Assembly (NCBI GenBank): GCA_028583605.1
Contig: CM053331.1
Location: forward strand, 36,417,283 to 36,481,282
Reading direction: 5' to 3'
Source of the DNA: Dastarcus helophoroides
Taxonomy: Eukaryota > Arthropoda > Insecta > Coleoptera > Bothrideridae
DNA: 64,000 bases
Shown here: positions 36,201 through 46,179 of the stretch, in pieces
Position numbering within the stretch: the stretch's first letter is position 1
Layout: every line of letters begins with the position of its first letter
The notes under the pieces: generated by a model
The model's database searches: none
The model's input: only the letters and a program-made list of their open reading frames with translations
Told to the model about the DNA's origin: nothing
Position numbers and translations under genes: made by a program

Positions 36201-39200
36201 TTCGACTGACGATAAAACTGACGGACTCTCCAAAAACTGCATCATAGACAGATAATTGACGGTTTTTTTAACTCAAGCTCTCGCAAAGGGTAACCATGTT
36301 ATGCCCTTGGAACTCTGAAAGTAGGAGGTGGAAATGAAGATAGATATATCTTTTCTTGGAGTACTTTAATTAAAGTAGTACTTTCATTAAAGGAGTACTT
36401 TCATTGAAGGAGTACTTTCATTAACGGAGTACTTTCATTAAAGGAGTACTTTCATTAAAAGAGTACTTTCATTAAAGGAGTACTTTCATTAAAGAACTAC
36501 TTTCATTAAAGTACTCCACCATTAAACCACAAGAGCAGTATTTTCAAGGCAGACAAGACCATTGGAAATAGCAAATCCCTGTGCAATCCACTTGTCACAT
36601 AAGAGCTTCTGTCTAAGATTTTTTTGAGCTTCCAAGCTCTATAATTCGTTGGCTAATAATTTTTTTTGATAACTACCACTTATCCTTGTTTAAAACGATG
36701 CCTCATTGATCATATATCTTCTCGTTTAAAACGATGCCTCATTGACCATATATCTCTAAATCCTCTTCCTACTCGCATTGATCCGTTTAAAACGGTGCTT
36801 CATTGACCAAATATTTTCATTTCCTCCTCCTACTCATAGTGATCTTTTTTTTTAAAGTGTAATTCACTCGCAAAGGATAACCCCATTATGCTTTCAAAGC
36901 ACTGCGAGTAGGATGCGGAAACTAGCACAATGGGCCCGAAATGGGTGAACTAAGTTCTGGCCTAAACTTTAGACAACCCACAACGAATCCAGAATCCAGG
37001 ATGCGTAAACAAACATAGATGGCTCTATTAGGAATGATGCTTCATGGATTAAATATTTCCATTTCCTCCTCCTACTCATAGTGATCCATTTAAAATAGTG
37101 CTCCATTGACCAAATATCTCCATTTCCTCCTCCTACTCATAGTGATCCATTTAAAATAGTGCTCCATTGACCAAATATCTCCATTTCCTCCTCCTGCACT
37201 CGTAGTGATCTAATTGCATAATACAGTTACCCTTAGCGAATAAATTTTACTTAAAGAAATAATGATAACCTAAAATGTATTACAGCTTTCCTCCACCAAC
37301 ATTCTTTTATTTTCAGCGGGTCCGTCGATATCCAGCAGGACAAGTAGAGCAACCCGAGACCGCAGCTGCGGGGATGACGATAGCGTGGGTTCCCTCGAGT
37401 CCAGAGACGTCGAACGCATGAAGCACCTGATGGACCTCTACTACTTAGATAAAAAGATGAAACAGCAAATTCAACAGCTCGAGAATAAAGAGAGAAGTTA
37501 CAGGACGCAGCTCAGCTCCAAAGGGGGATCGATGGCGGCTTCTCTTCAGAAGGAGAACGCCCAGCTGAAACAACAAATAGAAGCGATTAAAACGAATTTG
37601 AAGAATTTCAAAGGTGGCGGCATGAAAGATAAATGCGAATGTAATGATCTGCAAATCGAGCTGACCAACGTTTCGCAGCACATTGAAGCTGTACAGAAGA
37701 GTTACTTCAGGTTGATGAGTATGCTCAAGAAGCAGCTAGATACCATGTGTAGTAAAACCTGTCAAGTCGGTCTAACAAAGTGTGAGGACGGGTCCAAAGA
37801 TAAATCCAAGAGCGTGCAGTTGCATTTTAAGAATTCGGGGTTTAAAAGCGAGGAGAAATCTTGTTGCACGCCATCGGTGAAAGATGCTTCTAACGTTTGC
37901 TTCTGTCCTTCGGAAGATGGGAAGCCGGACAAAGCCGATAGCTTGATCGCTTTGACTAGGGAGCTAAGTGATACGTTGAGAAAAGCCAACGATTCGTGTT
38001 ACTGCGACATGCCTGACATACTTAGTACGGCGAAGGCCATAAAAGATTTGGCCGATAAGGTGCAGCTTCTTAACCTTCCGCCTGGAGCAAGGTAAAACTT
38101 CAGGTAGAGGATAATTTACCAAAAGATAAAATTAATTAAAAAAGCTTTTAGTCAGTAGAAGCTTCTTCCGGGTTTGGTCTATGTCAAGAAACTGCTAGAT
38201 AGCAGTTCCTTGACATAGACCATAGATTGTGGTTCTTTCTTGGAATCAGGGAGTTTCTTCTAGAACAATAGCAAAACCAAATTCAAAGTAGAAGAGCAAG
38301 CTACTATGTCAACTATACCAGAGGAGAAACTCTTTCAAAGTGAGAGTTGCAGAAAGGTGAAGGACCAATACAGATGAGATCAGTAGCTTAGTATATTAGC
38401 AGTATTGAAGACGAAAGGCATTTGCAGAAATTGTGAAATGAAAAATGCAGTTCCAAGGCCATAGTAACTCAGTAGGTGAATCATATCAGGAGAGTCTCCT
38501 TCAGTTAACTTGCTGAGTTACCGTAAGCTTTCATTTTTGACCATTCTGGGTCATTTTAAATGTAATGAAAGGTGAAGTACCAATACAGATGAGATCAATA
38601 GCTCAGTATGTTAGCAGTATTGAAGGCGAAAAGCATCTGCAGAAACTGTGAAATGAAAAATGCAGTTCCAAGGCCATAGTAACTCGGTAGGTGAATCCTA
38701 TCAGGAGAGTCTCCTTCAGTTAACTTGCTGAGTTACCGTAAGCTTTCATTTTTGACCATTCTGGGTCATTTTTAATTGAAAAGTTTCACCTCTAGTTATG
38801 GCTCTTCTGTTTTGATTCTTGGTTCTTTTTTTTTTGCACAGACTGATGTGGTTCATCTCTGATGTAGTTGACATTAAGTTACTGTGCTCTTCTGCATTTT
38901 TTAAATGAATCATCTGGTGCCACTGTCACTTCAGCGAAGTTTTTCCTCTGGTATGGATGACATTCCGAGTAACTATTCGCTTCTGTCTATTCTGGGTCAT
39001 TTTTAATTGGAAAGTTTCACCTCTGGTATACTTATGGCTCTTCTGTCTTGATTCTTGGTTCTTTTTTTCCACAGACTCTGATGTGGTTCATCTCTGATGA
39101 TGTATTAGTTGACATATTAAGTTACTGTGCTCTTCTGCATTATTTAAATGAATCATCTGGTACCACTATCACTTCAGCAAAGTTTCTCCTCTGGTATGGA

Positions 39201-42200
39201 TGGCATACCGAGTTACTATTCTCTTCTGTTCATTCTGGGTCATTTTTAATTGGGAAGTTTAACCTTTGGTATACTTATGGCTCTTCTGTCTTGATTCTTG
39301 GTTCTTTTTTTTCCACAGACTCTGATGTGGTTCATCTCTGATGATGTTGTTGACATATTAAGTTACTGGGCTCTTCTGCATTATTTAAATGAATCATCTT
39401 GTGCCACTGTCACTTCAGCGAAGTTTCTCCTCTAGTATGGATGACATACCGAGTTACTATTCTCTTCTGTCCATTCTGGGTCATTTTTAATTGGAAAGTT
39501 TAACCTCTGGTATAGTTATGGCTCTTCTGTCTTGATTCTTGGTTCTTTTTTTCCACAGACTCTGATGTGGTTCATCTCTGATGATGTATTAGTTGACATA
39601 TTAAGTTACTGTGCTCTTCTGCATTATTTAAATGAATCATCTTGTTACCACTATCACTTCAGCAAAGTTTCTCCTCTGGTATGGATGGACATACCGAGTT
39701 ACTATTCTCTTCTGTCATTCTGGGTCATTTTCAATTGGGAAGTTTAACCTCTGGTATACTTATGGCTCTTCTGTCTTGATTCTTGGTTCTTTTTTCCACA
39801 GACTCTGATGTGGTTCATCTCTGATGATGTTAGTTGACATATTAAGTTACTGGGCTCTTCTGCATTATTTAAATGAATCATCTTGTGCCACTGTCACTTC
39901 AGCGAAGTTTCTCCTCTAGTATGGATGACATACCGAGTTACTATTCTCTTCTGTCCATTCTGGGTCATTTTTAATTGGGAAGTTTCACCTCTGGTGTATT
40001 TATGGCTCTTCTGTCTTGATTCTTGGTTCTTTTTTTCCACAGACTCTGATGTGGTTCATCTCTGATGATGTATTAGTTGACATACTAAGTTACTGTGCTC
40101 TTCTGCATTATTTAAATGCATCATCTTGTGCCACTGTCACTTCAGCGAAGTTTCTCCTCTGGTATGGATGACATACCGAGTTACTATTCTCTTCTGTCCA
40201 TTCTGGGTCATTTTTAATTGGGAAGTTTAACCTCTGGTATACTTATGGCTCTTCTGTCTTGATTCTTGGTTCTTTTTTTCCACAGACTCTGATGTGGTTC
40301 ATCTCTGATGATGTATTAGTTGACATATTAAGTTACTGTGCTCTTCTGCATTATTTAAATAAATCATCTTGTGCCACTGTCACTTCAGCGAAGTTTCTTC
40401 TCTGGTATGGATGACATACGGAATTACTATTCTCTTCTGTCTATTCTGGGTCATTTTTAATTGGGAAGTTTAACCTCTGGTATACTTATGGCTCTTCTGT
40501 CTTGGTTCTTGGTTCTTTTTTTTTACAGACTCTGATGTGGTTCATCTCTGATGATGTATTAGTTGACATATTAAGTTACTGTGCTCTTCTGCATTATTTA
40601 AATGAATCATCTTGAGCCACTGTCACTTCAGCGAAGTCTCTCCTCTGGTATGGATGGCATACCGAGTTACTATTCTCTTCTGTTCATTCTGGGTCATTTT
40701 TAATTGAAAAGTTTAACCTCTGGTATACTTATGGCTCTTCTGTCTTGATTCTTGGTTCTTTTTTTCCACAGACTCTGATGTGGTTCATCTCTGATGATGT
40801 ATTAGTTGACATATTAAGTTACTGTGCTCTTCTGCATTATTTAAATGAATCATCTTGTGCCACTGTCACTTCAGCGAAGTTTCTCCTCTGGTATGGATGA
40901 CATACCGAGTTACTATTCTCTTCTGTCCATTCTGGGTCATTTTTAATTGGGAAGTTTCACCTTTGGTATACTTATGGCTCTTCTGTCTTGATTCTTGGTT
41001 CTTTTTTCCACAGACTCTGATGTGGTTCATCTCTGATGATGTTGTTGACATATTAAGTTACTGTGCTCTTCTGCATTATTTAAATGAATTATCTTGTGCC
41101 ACTGTCACTTCAGCGAAGTTTCTCCTCTGGTATGAATGATATACCGAGTTACTATTATCTTCTGTCCATTCTGGGTCATTTTTAATTGGGAAGTTTAACC
41201 TCTGGTATAGTTATGGCTCTTCTGTCTTGATTCTTGGTTCTTTTTTTCCACAGACTCTGATGTGGTTCATCTCTGATGATGTATTAGTTGACATATTAAG
41301 TTACTGTGCTCTTCTGCATTATTTAGATGAATCATCTTGTGCCACTGTCACTTTAGCGTAGTTTCTCCTCTGGTATGGATGACATACCGAGTTACTATTC
41401 TCTTCTGTCCATTCTGGGTCATTTTTAATTGGGAAATTTAACCTTTGGTATACTTATGGCTCTTCTGCCTTGATTCTTGGTTCTTTTTTTCCACAGACTC
41501 TGATGTGGTTCATCTGTGATGATGTAGTTGACATATTAGGTTACTGAACTCTTTTGCATTATTTAAATGAATCATCTGGTGCCACTGTCACTTCAGCGAA
41601 GTTTCTCCTCTGGTATGGATAACGTACCGAGTTACTATTCTCTTCTGTATATTCTGGGTTATTTTTAATTGGGAAGTTTAACCTCTGGTATACTTAAGGC
41701 TCTTCTGTCTTGATTCTTGGTTCTTTTTTTCCACAGTCTCTGATGTGGTTCATCTCTGATGATGTATTAGTTGACATATTAAGTTACTGTGCTCTTCTGC
41801 ATTATTTAAATGCATCATCTTGTGCCACTGTCGCTTCAGCGAAGTTTCTTCTCTGGTATGGATGACATACTGAGTTACTATTCTCTTCTGTCCATTCTGG
41901 GTCATTTTTAATTGGGAAGTTTAACCTCTGGTATAGTTATGGCTCTTCTGTCTTGATTCTTGGTTCTTTTTTTCCACAGACTCTGATGTATTTCATCTCT
42001 GATGATGCAGTTGACATATTAAGTTAGTGTGCTCTTCTGCATTATTTAAATGAATCATCTGGTGCCACTGTCACTTCGGCGAAGTTTCTCCTCTGGTATG
42101 GATGACATACCGAGTTACTATTCTCTTCTGTCCATTCTGGGTCATTTTTAATTGGGAAGTTTAACCTTTGGTATACTTATGGCTCTTCTGTCTTGATTCT

Positions 42201-43882
42201 TGGTTCTTTTTTTTCCACAGACTCTGATGTGGTTCATCTCTGATGATTTATTAGTTGACATATTAAGTTGCTGTGCTCTTCTGCATTATTTAAATTAATC
42301 ATCTTGTGCCACTATCACTTCAGCGAAGTTTCCCCTCTGGTATGGAAGACATATCGAGTTGCCATGCTGTTCTGCCTTCAGTTATTGAGTTACTAGGCTT
42401 TTCTGTTCTCAGTTACCGAGTTACTATGCCCTTCTGTTGAATTTGGTTTGTTCTCTTGCTCCCGAAGAAGTTTCCTGTGATGGCAGTCGAAACGTTAAAT
42501 ATTTTTAACATTTTTTAACACAGCCCCAACCTGGAAGAAAGAACATTTACAAAAATAAACGTTGCCTCCTGAATTCTAGGAGTAGTACGTTAAAATACTT
42601 GACAATTATTCCTCCACAAATTAAAAGTGTATTACTGTCTAAACAGCATTATTTCATTAAATTATTTTGATTTTCCTTAGATATATAAACCATTAAACAT
42701 ATAACTTTTGTTAATTAAATCCACAAGAAGCTTTTATCTATTTAATACACCTTTTTTAACGTCAAAATGTTGAAAAATTAAAAATTTAAAAGATAAGCCA
42801 AATAGTTTGGAAGAATTCCAAAAATTTAGGGAAAATCAAAATTTTCTTCAACTCCTACTTGCCTTGTTACAGGATCACAATAGGGTTACCCTTTAAGAGT
42901 AATTAAAATTAAAAAAAAGTTTCCACACCAACAGCAAGTTCAAGTTTCAGTACATCAAAAAATTCAATTGAATTTCCAAAGTGCCAAAAAGACGAAATAA
43001 AGTCTCGAATATTTTTTAGGAACCAATTTGCTTCTGGGGCGCCACCCAAACGCTCTGATTTTGGGACCACTTGTAATAAGTCGATCCCGAGCACTGGCAA
43101 ATCCATCACGTCAAGTAATTTCCAAGGGAAACAATCGTGTAAAGCGACCAAAGCCAAAATGGACGATATGAAGCAAATTAAGGAGCTCGGATGCAAAATC
43201 ATGGAACTACCTGATAAATGCTCGAGTTGCGATTTGCTCAAAAAACAGCAATGCGTTTGTCAAGAAGAAATCCAACAATGCGAGTGTCCTGAGCCTGGGG
43301 ACAACTGCTGCCATACTGCTTGTGATCGGTGCTGCATGTCGAAAGGTACTAGCGTTGAGTGAAAACTATTTATAATTCAACGGCACTACTATTTATAATT
43401 CAACGGCACTAGGGCACTAGGGCATTGCAAAAATCGAACAAACCAAAACCAAAAGTGTCCTAATTGGGATCACACCAAATTAAATAATGATTGGGAGCAC
43501 CACTCCCTCCTAATTTGATTATGTTCGATCGAGTGGGGCACCTCAAACACGTCGTCGATTTTCTAAACATTAATTTGGCCAAACCACCATTTGTAGATCG
43601 ATTTTTGGAAATAAACAAATATTAAAACCAAATTTGATTAAAGTCTACTTACATTTGTAGATCCAGCTACGACGCAAATGTGTGCCAGTAAAAAAAATTA
43701 CTCCAATATGGCTGCTGATCACTTACCAAGGCCAGACGTCGTTACTATTAAACCAAACGCTGTAAACGTCAAAGTTGCAAACATGGGCGATATGGGAGGA
43801 TGCCAAGTAAGTCATTATTTTTACGTTTGTAAGCTCCAAAAATAAAAAAAATTATTATTGTTTTTAGGGGTGCAATGGGTGA
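25050..43882 (+). CDS. Gene B: Cys-rich CxC-module coiled-coil protein (6 exons, 1785 aa)
   Basis: Proposed join: 25050-27294, 27976-29826, 37317-38091, 43020-43345, 43661-43806, 43868-43882. Phases are 1, 1, 2, 1, 0 and every junction keeps the frame. Layout: coiled coil (about residues 14-47); 8 long and 7 short CxC modules (to 748); one CxC module, a Ser-Lys-Cys repeat, and about ten more CxC modules (749-1365); the conserved family coiled coil (about 1388-1430); a Cys-rich helix; and a tail ending GCQGCNG. An AATAAA follows 11 nt after the stop. It is head to head with gene A and tandem with gene C. The modules resemble metal-binding or cross-linking Cys arrays; a structural role is inferred, not shown. 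I do not recognise a named family. Confidence 0.8.
27513..27947 (-). mobile_element. Family A retrozyme-like element (435 bp) with 13-bp TSD
   Basis: The exact 13-bp repeat ATTGTTATTAGGT lies at 27500-27512 and 27948-27960. The insert holds a monomer with a hammerhead on the minus strand, then an inverted part of the monomer starting near 27742. It lies in gene B intron 1, antisense to the gene. Its right duplication ends only 15 bp before the exon 2 start, within the usual polypyrimidine and branch-point zone. Confidence 0.75.
27567..27609 (-). ncRNA. Hammerhead ribozyme, nearly intact
   Basis: Stem I is ACCAAA/UUUGGU. The core is CUGACGA, followed by GAAA. Stem III is the palindrome ACCGGU and the cleavage triplet is GUA. 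Stem II begins A instead of G, giving an A-C mismatch at its base, then four pairs around AACA. It may be weak. It is antisense to gene B. Confidence 0.6.
27976..29826 (+). CDS. Gene B exon 2: Ser-Lys-Cys repeat and CxC modules
   Basis: The acceptor is TTTGTTGCAG and the donor GCTG|GTAAGT; 1851 nt, phase 1-1. One CxC module (CDCIGPCHCRPC) is followed by about 300 residues of repeating S-K-x-S-K and SC-x-SK units, built from degenerate 18-nt repeats (GCTTCCAAAGCTTCTTGT-like), then about ten CxC modules. The basic, Ser-rich stretch is highly charged and many Ser-Lys sites could be phosphorylated. The opposite-strand frame is open only because of the repeat composition. Confidence 0.85.
29827..30141. 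other. Start of gene B intron 2, no feature
   Basis: About 315 bp of ordinary intron sequence after the exon 2 donor. The frame stays open for a while past the donor but has no Cys pattern. Nothing else is recognised. Confidence 0.4.
30142..30432 (+). pseudogene. Inserted fragment of gene B exon 2, flanked by a 17-bp direct repeat
   Basis: About 265 bp matches exon 2 (28298-28544) with few changes, plus one extra 18-nt repeat unit. The 17-bp repeat ATCTTCTTTTTTGATCT flanks it at 30142-30158 and 30416-30432, overlapping the copy ends by a few shared bases. The reading frame stays open inside, but there is a stop just upstream and no acceptor, so it is not an exon. No poly-A tail is seen. Duplication by target-primed insertion or microhomology repair are both possible. 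Confidence 0.75.
30433..36690. repeat. About 500-bp satellite (12 copies) with nested 17-bp VNTR
   Basis: The phrase GGCAGACAAGACCATTGG recurs twelve times from 30884 to 36548 at 490-560 bp spacing. Each unit holds 4-11 copies of the 17-mer GGAGTACTTTCATTAAA and differs in length mainly by that count. Every 17-mer run ends in GGAGTACTTT-CATT-AAAGTACTCC, a perfect 10-bp hairpin. It occupies gene B intron 2. Frames starting near 32983 and 34031 are identical because the units are. Confidence 0.92.
36691..37260. repeat. Short repeats with CTCCTCCTACTCATAGTGATC
   Basis: Four to five units of 70-80 bp contain CATTTCCTCCTCCTACTC, then AGTGATCC and GTGCTCCATTGACC. They adjoin the 500-bp satellite and share its GATGCCTCATTGA phrase, so they look like a diverged edge of it. 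The last 60 bp lead into the exon 3 acceptor. Confidence 0.6.
37317..38091 (+). CDS. Gene B exon 3: conserved family coiled coil
   Basis: The acceptor is TTATTTTCAG and the donor CAAG|GTAAAA; it begins phase 1 and ends phase 2. The helix MKHLMDLYYLDKKMKQQIQ with LENKERSY matches gene A exon 3 and gene C exon 2. Further matches to gene A are KCECNDLQIEL, a CYC motif, and a helix ending LPPGAR (gene A: IPPEAR). An ATG-less start inside the exon is not needed, because the frame is open to the acceptor. Confidence 0.87.
38176..38221. other. Near-perfect intronic hairpin close to the gene B exon 3 donor
   Basis: Arms of 22 bp (GGTCTATGTCAAGAAACTGC and onward, and the complement) differ by one base around a 2-nt loop, 85 nt after the donor. 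It could form a cruciform or an RNA stem. It is short for a microRNA precursor, and no sign of processing can be seen. Confidence 0.6.
38345..38775. repeat. Two direct copies of a 218-bp unit
   Basis: CAATACAGATGAGATCA and AGTTAACTTGCTGAGTTACC recur about 218 bp apart. The second copy leads into the 243-bp satellite through the shared phrase ATTCTGGGTCATTTTTAATT, so it looks like the older edge of that array. Confidence 0.7.
38776..42375 (+). repeat. 243-bp satellite, about 15 copies, with a splice-acceptor-like tract in each
   Basis: CTCTGATGTGGTTCATCTCTG recurs about every 238-247 bp from 38838 to 42218. Each full unit contains TTCTTTTTTTCCACAG, a near-ideal 3' splice site in the direction of gene B transcription. 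If the exon 3 donor joined it, the frame would read AGA CTC TGA and stop at once. Longer frames in this array are by-products of the repeats. Confidence 0.9.
42376..43019. other. End of gene B intron 3
   Basis: AT-rich sequence before exon 4. Near 42470-42500 there is GATGGCAGTCGAAACGTTA, which resembles the GAAAC half of a hammerhead-like motif, but the CUGANGA core is not intact. Otherwise nothing is recognised. Confidence 0.4.
43020..43345 (+). CDS. Gene B exon 4: Cys-rich helix
   Basis: The acceptor is ATTTTTTAG|G, whose single G completes the split Arg codon from exon 3. The donor is AAAG|GTACTA, a weaker site, phase 1. It encodes NQFASGAPPKRSDFGTT and onward, a helix MDDMKQIKELGCKIMELP, then CSSC, CVC, CECPEPGDNCC and CDRCC. 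If the donor is skipped the frame stops at 43362, so a shorter isoform is possible. Confidence 0.75.
43661..43806 (+). CDS. Gene B exon 5: C-terminal segment
   Basis: The acceptor is ACATTTGTAG and the donor CCAA|GTAAGT; 146 nt, phase 1 to phase 0. It encodes DPATTQMCASKKNYSNMAA and then a Val/Lys-rich stretch ending MGGCQ. The fit of both phases supports it, though it is short. Confidence 0.7.
43868..43882 (+). CDS. Gene B exon 6: terminal micro-segment
   Basis: After acceptor TTGTTTTTAG five codons read G-C-N-G-stop, so the protein ends GCQGCNG. The coding part is 15 nt and is followed at once by the 3' UTR. The consistent phase and nearby AATAAA support it. Confidence 0.65.
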   Translation, partial: GCNG

Positions 43883-43892
43883 ACTTTTAAGC

Positions 43893-43898
43893 AATAAA
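43893..43898 (+). terminator. Polyadenylation signal AATAAA of gene B
   Basis: A canonical hexamer 11 nt after the stop at 43882. Another AATAAA-rich stretch lies near 43995, so the longer 3' end is also possible. Confidence 0.6.
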
Positions 43899-44082
43899 AT
43901 TTAGTCATTTTATTTGGCAAAGAGGAACGTCGTCATAGAAGAGGAAAGTAAGAGGTGATCCTTGATTGTGTTTGTTATAGCAGTACGATTTTAAATAAAA
44001 AAATAAATCTGAACTACTTTTTTATGTTAATTTCATTTAAGTTTGTGTTTAAAAGTAGTGAGGGGCAGCTAGATTAAATCAT

Positions 44083-44150
44083 GAACCTTCAAACTTAATT
44101 CTGAACCTTCAAACTTAATTCTGAACCTTCAGACTTAATTCTAAACAATA
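44083..44150. repeat. 21-bp tandem repeat, three copies
   Basis: GAACCTTCAAACTTAATTCT occurs three times in a row with one substitution, in the gap between genes B and C. Confidence 0.75.
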
Positions 44151-44199
44151 ATATAATGAAGACGGACAGATGTTAGTGTCCCACATTTTGGTATGATAC

Positions 44200-44573
44200 T
44201 GTTACGGGCTTATCGGTTCGAATTGATTACCACGTGTGAATTACACCACTTTATTACCAAACTTAACTTGGATCACCACAATTGACAATTAACTCACTTA
44301 TTATTGACTTCTACTAACTCACTAAATACACTGACTCTAACTGACTGACTCGAGAGAAAGCTGACCGCCTTTTATAGTTTTGGCTCCCGGCTTCTAGAAC
44401 TTTTCAGCAGATAAGGCTTATCGTTTGCCGAAATTTCTGGAACGCTTATCTGCCGTTTGTTTCGTTATCGCGGCCGCTTTCCCCTTATCAGATCCTTCTA
44501 GAAACTTTTTTTTATTTACTAAATTCTACAATTCTATTCTAAATTCTATTCCATCTATTTACATTGCGTTACA
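44200..44573. mobile_element. Solo LTR of a retrotransposon, with ATAC duplications
   Basis: It begins TGTTACGGG and ends GCGTTACA, with the 4-bp repeat ATAC on each side (44196-44199 and 44574-44577). It contains a TATA-like TTTTATAGTTTTGG near 44370 and is richer in GC than its surroundings. There is no internal coding region. The 4-bp duplication and TG...CA ends fit a Ty3/Gypsy-type solo LTR; the superfamily is inferred. Confidence 0.6.
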
Positions 44574-44716
44574 ATACATTGACGTCTGCGTAAGTGAAGA
44601 GTAAGTTACCTCTCGAGTCCAGAGGCTTACTTAAGGAGTCTTTGGGGTTAAACACCAACCTCGACTCTTCCAAGAAAACCGAAATTGACATTGACTGACT
44701 ATATTGGCGAAAATGT

Positions 44717-44860
44717 ATACGAGGGACCTTTTTCAGTTGCTCAACAAAGTTGAGTGGATGAATGAATAACCAAGGACACCTCAATCACGGGGATAGTACC
44801 CGAAAAGGGTGGCCTAAGTGTTGGCCTAAACTACAGACTAGACTATATTGGCGAAAATGT
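44717..44860. mobile_element. Small insertion bounded by a 20-bp direct repeat
   Basis: GACTATATTGGCGAAAATGT occurs exactly at 44697-44716 and 44841-44860, bracketing 124 bp. The bracketed part ends with GGCCTAAACTACAGACTA, similar to a phrase near 36960. It may be a short insertion with a long duplication, or a simple tandem duplication that has diverged. Confidence 0.4.
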
Positions 44861-45185
44861 GCAAATTTAAAATTATTTGACGTGTTATGGTGTTTCTAAC
44901 AATGATACACAGTCACGATTATGTGAAATTTATTCCTTTCATGACGAACGCACTGCACTGTATGTTGCATTAAAACAAACTATAGAAACAAGAACATTCT
45001 ATGGGCCTTAGATTATCACTAATTGTAAGAGAAATCTGTGATTATTTTATTACAGATTTCTTTATAAAAAATAGCAATTTGGTGCCTATTAAATGACAAT
45101 GTTAAGTTTTCACTTGTCATCAAAATTTCAGCATAACTTCAAAATGAAACTGTCAGTACTTACTGAAAAAAGATGACCAACCTCA
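44861..45185 (+). promoter_or_regulatory. Gene C upstream region with upstream ORFs
   Basis: No clear core promoter is visible. An ATG at 45144 opens a 10-codon frame stopping at 45176. An ATG at 45173 opens a second that overlaps the main start out of frame. A palindrome AGAAATCTGTGATTATTT with its complement AATAAAATAATCAC... was not exact. The gene may have an untranslated first exon further upstream. Confidence 0.3.
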
Positions 45186-46179
45186 ATGATAATGGGTTTT
45201 GCATCAACTGCATACGTTGACGACCAATGTTACTCACCAATGTCCCATAATGCATCAAATTTTGAATCGAATTCTTCCAACGATTGTGGACAATGCAGCT
45301 CATTTGATTTAAGCTTCACACCACCACTAAGATGCTCACCCCCAACTCCTGGATGTCTGCAAAGTGGTAGTTTTACTACAGCTCTATCACGACTCAGTTC
45401 TCAACTGAACCATCTAATTTCCACCAACCCTTCCAGTTGCTGTACCCCATTACAACAAAAATACTGCCCCCAAACTCAACCCAGCTACTGTCCCCAAACT
45501 CAACCCAGTTACTGTCCCCAAACTCAACCCAGTTACTGTGTCCAAACTCAACCCAGCTTTTGTCCCAAAACTCAACCCAGCTACTGTCCCCCAACTCAGC
45601 CCAGTTACTGTCCCCCAACTCAACCCAGTTACTGTCCCCAAACCCAACCCAGTCACTGTCCCCAAACTCAAACCAGTTACTGTTCCCAAACTCAACCCAG
45701 TTGCTGCCCCCAGACAAAGCCAAGTTGCTGCCCCCAGACAAAGCCCAGCTACTGTTCCCAACTGTTCCAAAAGTCCAATAACCTTCCAAGCTTTTGTGGT
45801 CAAAGCACGGGACTAAAGAAATTCAACTGCCCAGGCTACTGTCCTGTAAATGCACTTCCTCAAAGATGCGATATTTCCAATCAAAAATTGATCGACGCAG
45901 CTAATTTGGTGATCAATCACAAAAAGCAGTGTTGTCATTGTAATTTGCAGATACCAGCGGTGCGAATAGAAGCGCCTTGTTATTGCCCCGATTGTCCAAA
46001 GAAGAGAAGTTCTTTGCCTCCACAACCGGAGCCTTGTCATGCTCCTGGAGACAATTGTTTTTGTGGGCCTTGCAAGAAACCTCCAGATGAAACACCAGAG
46101 AAGACACCTCCTGCTCCACCGCCGACTGAGAGCCGTACCATTTCAACCCAGTACAGCGTTCATATTTTACCAGGACCTG
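45186..46179 (+). CDS. Gene C exon 1: Cys-Pro-Gln octapeptide repeat
   Basis: It begins ATGATAATGGGTTTT; a second in-frame ATG follows two codons later. Residues about 88-200 are tandem octapeptides of form (Y/C/H)CPQT(Q/K)PS, with variants VQTQPS, PKTQPS and PPTQPS. A Cys-rich stretch follows (CCHCN, CYCPDCPKK, CFCGPCKKPP), then a Pro-rich linker. The donor CCTG|GTAATT is phase 1; if unspliced, the frame stops two codons later at 46187. The 24-bp DNA repeat makes several frames on both strands look open. Confidence 0.85.

Noticed and set aside
39048..41139. Frames in the 243-bp satellite (MILGSFFPQ-type)
   Set aside because: By-products of a tandem repeat; length depends on chance loss of one stop.
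30884..42375. CRISPR array
   Set aside because: Direct repeats have no unique spacers of even length and the genome is eukaryotic; these are satellites and VNTRs.
42470..42505. GATGGCAGTCGAAACGTTA as another hammerhead
   Set aside because: Has GAAAC but no intact CUGANGA core or pairing stem II.
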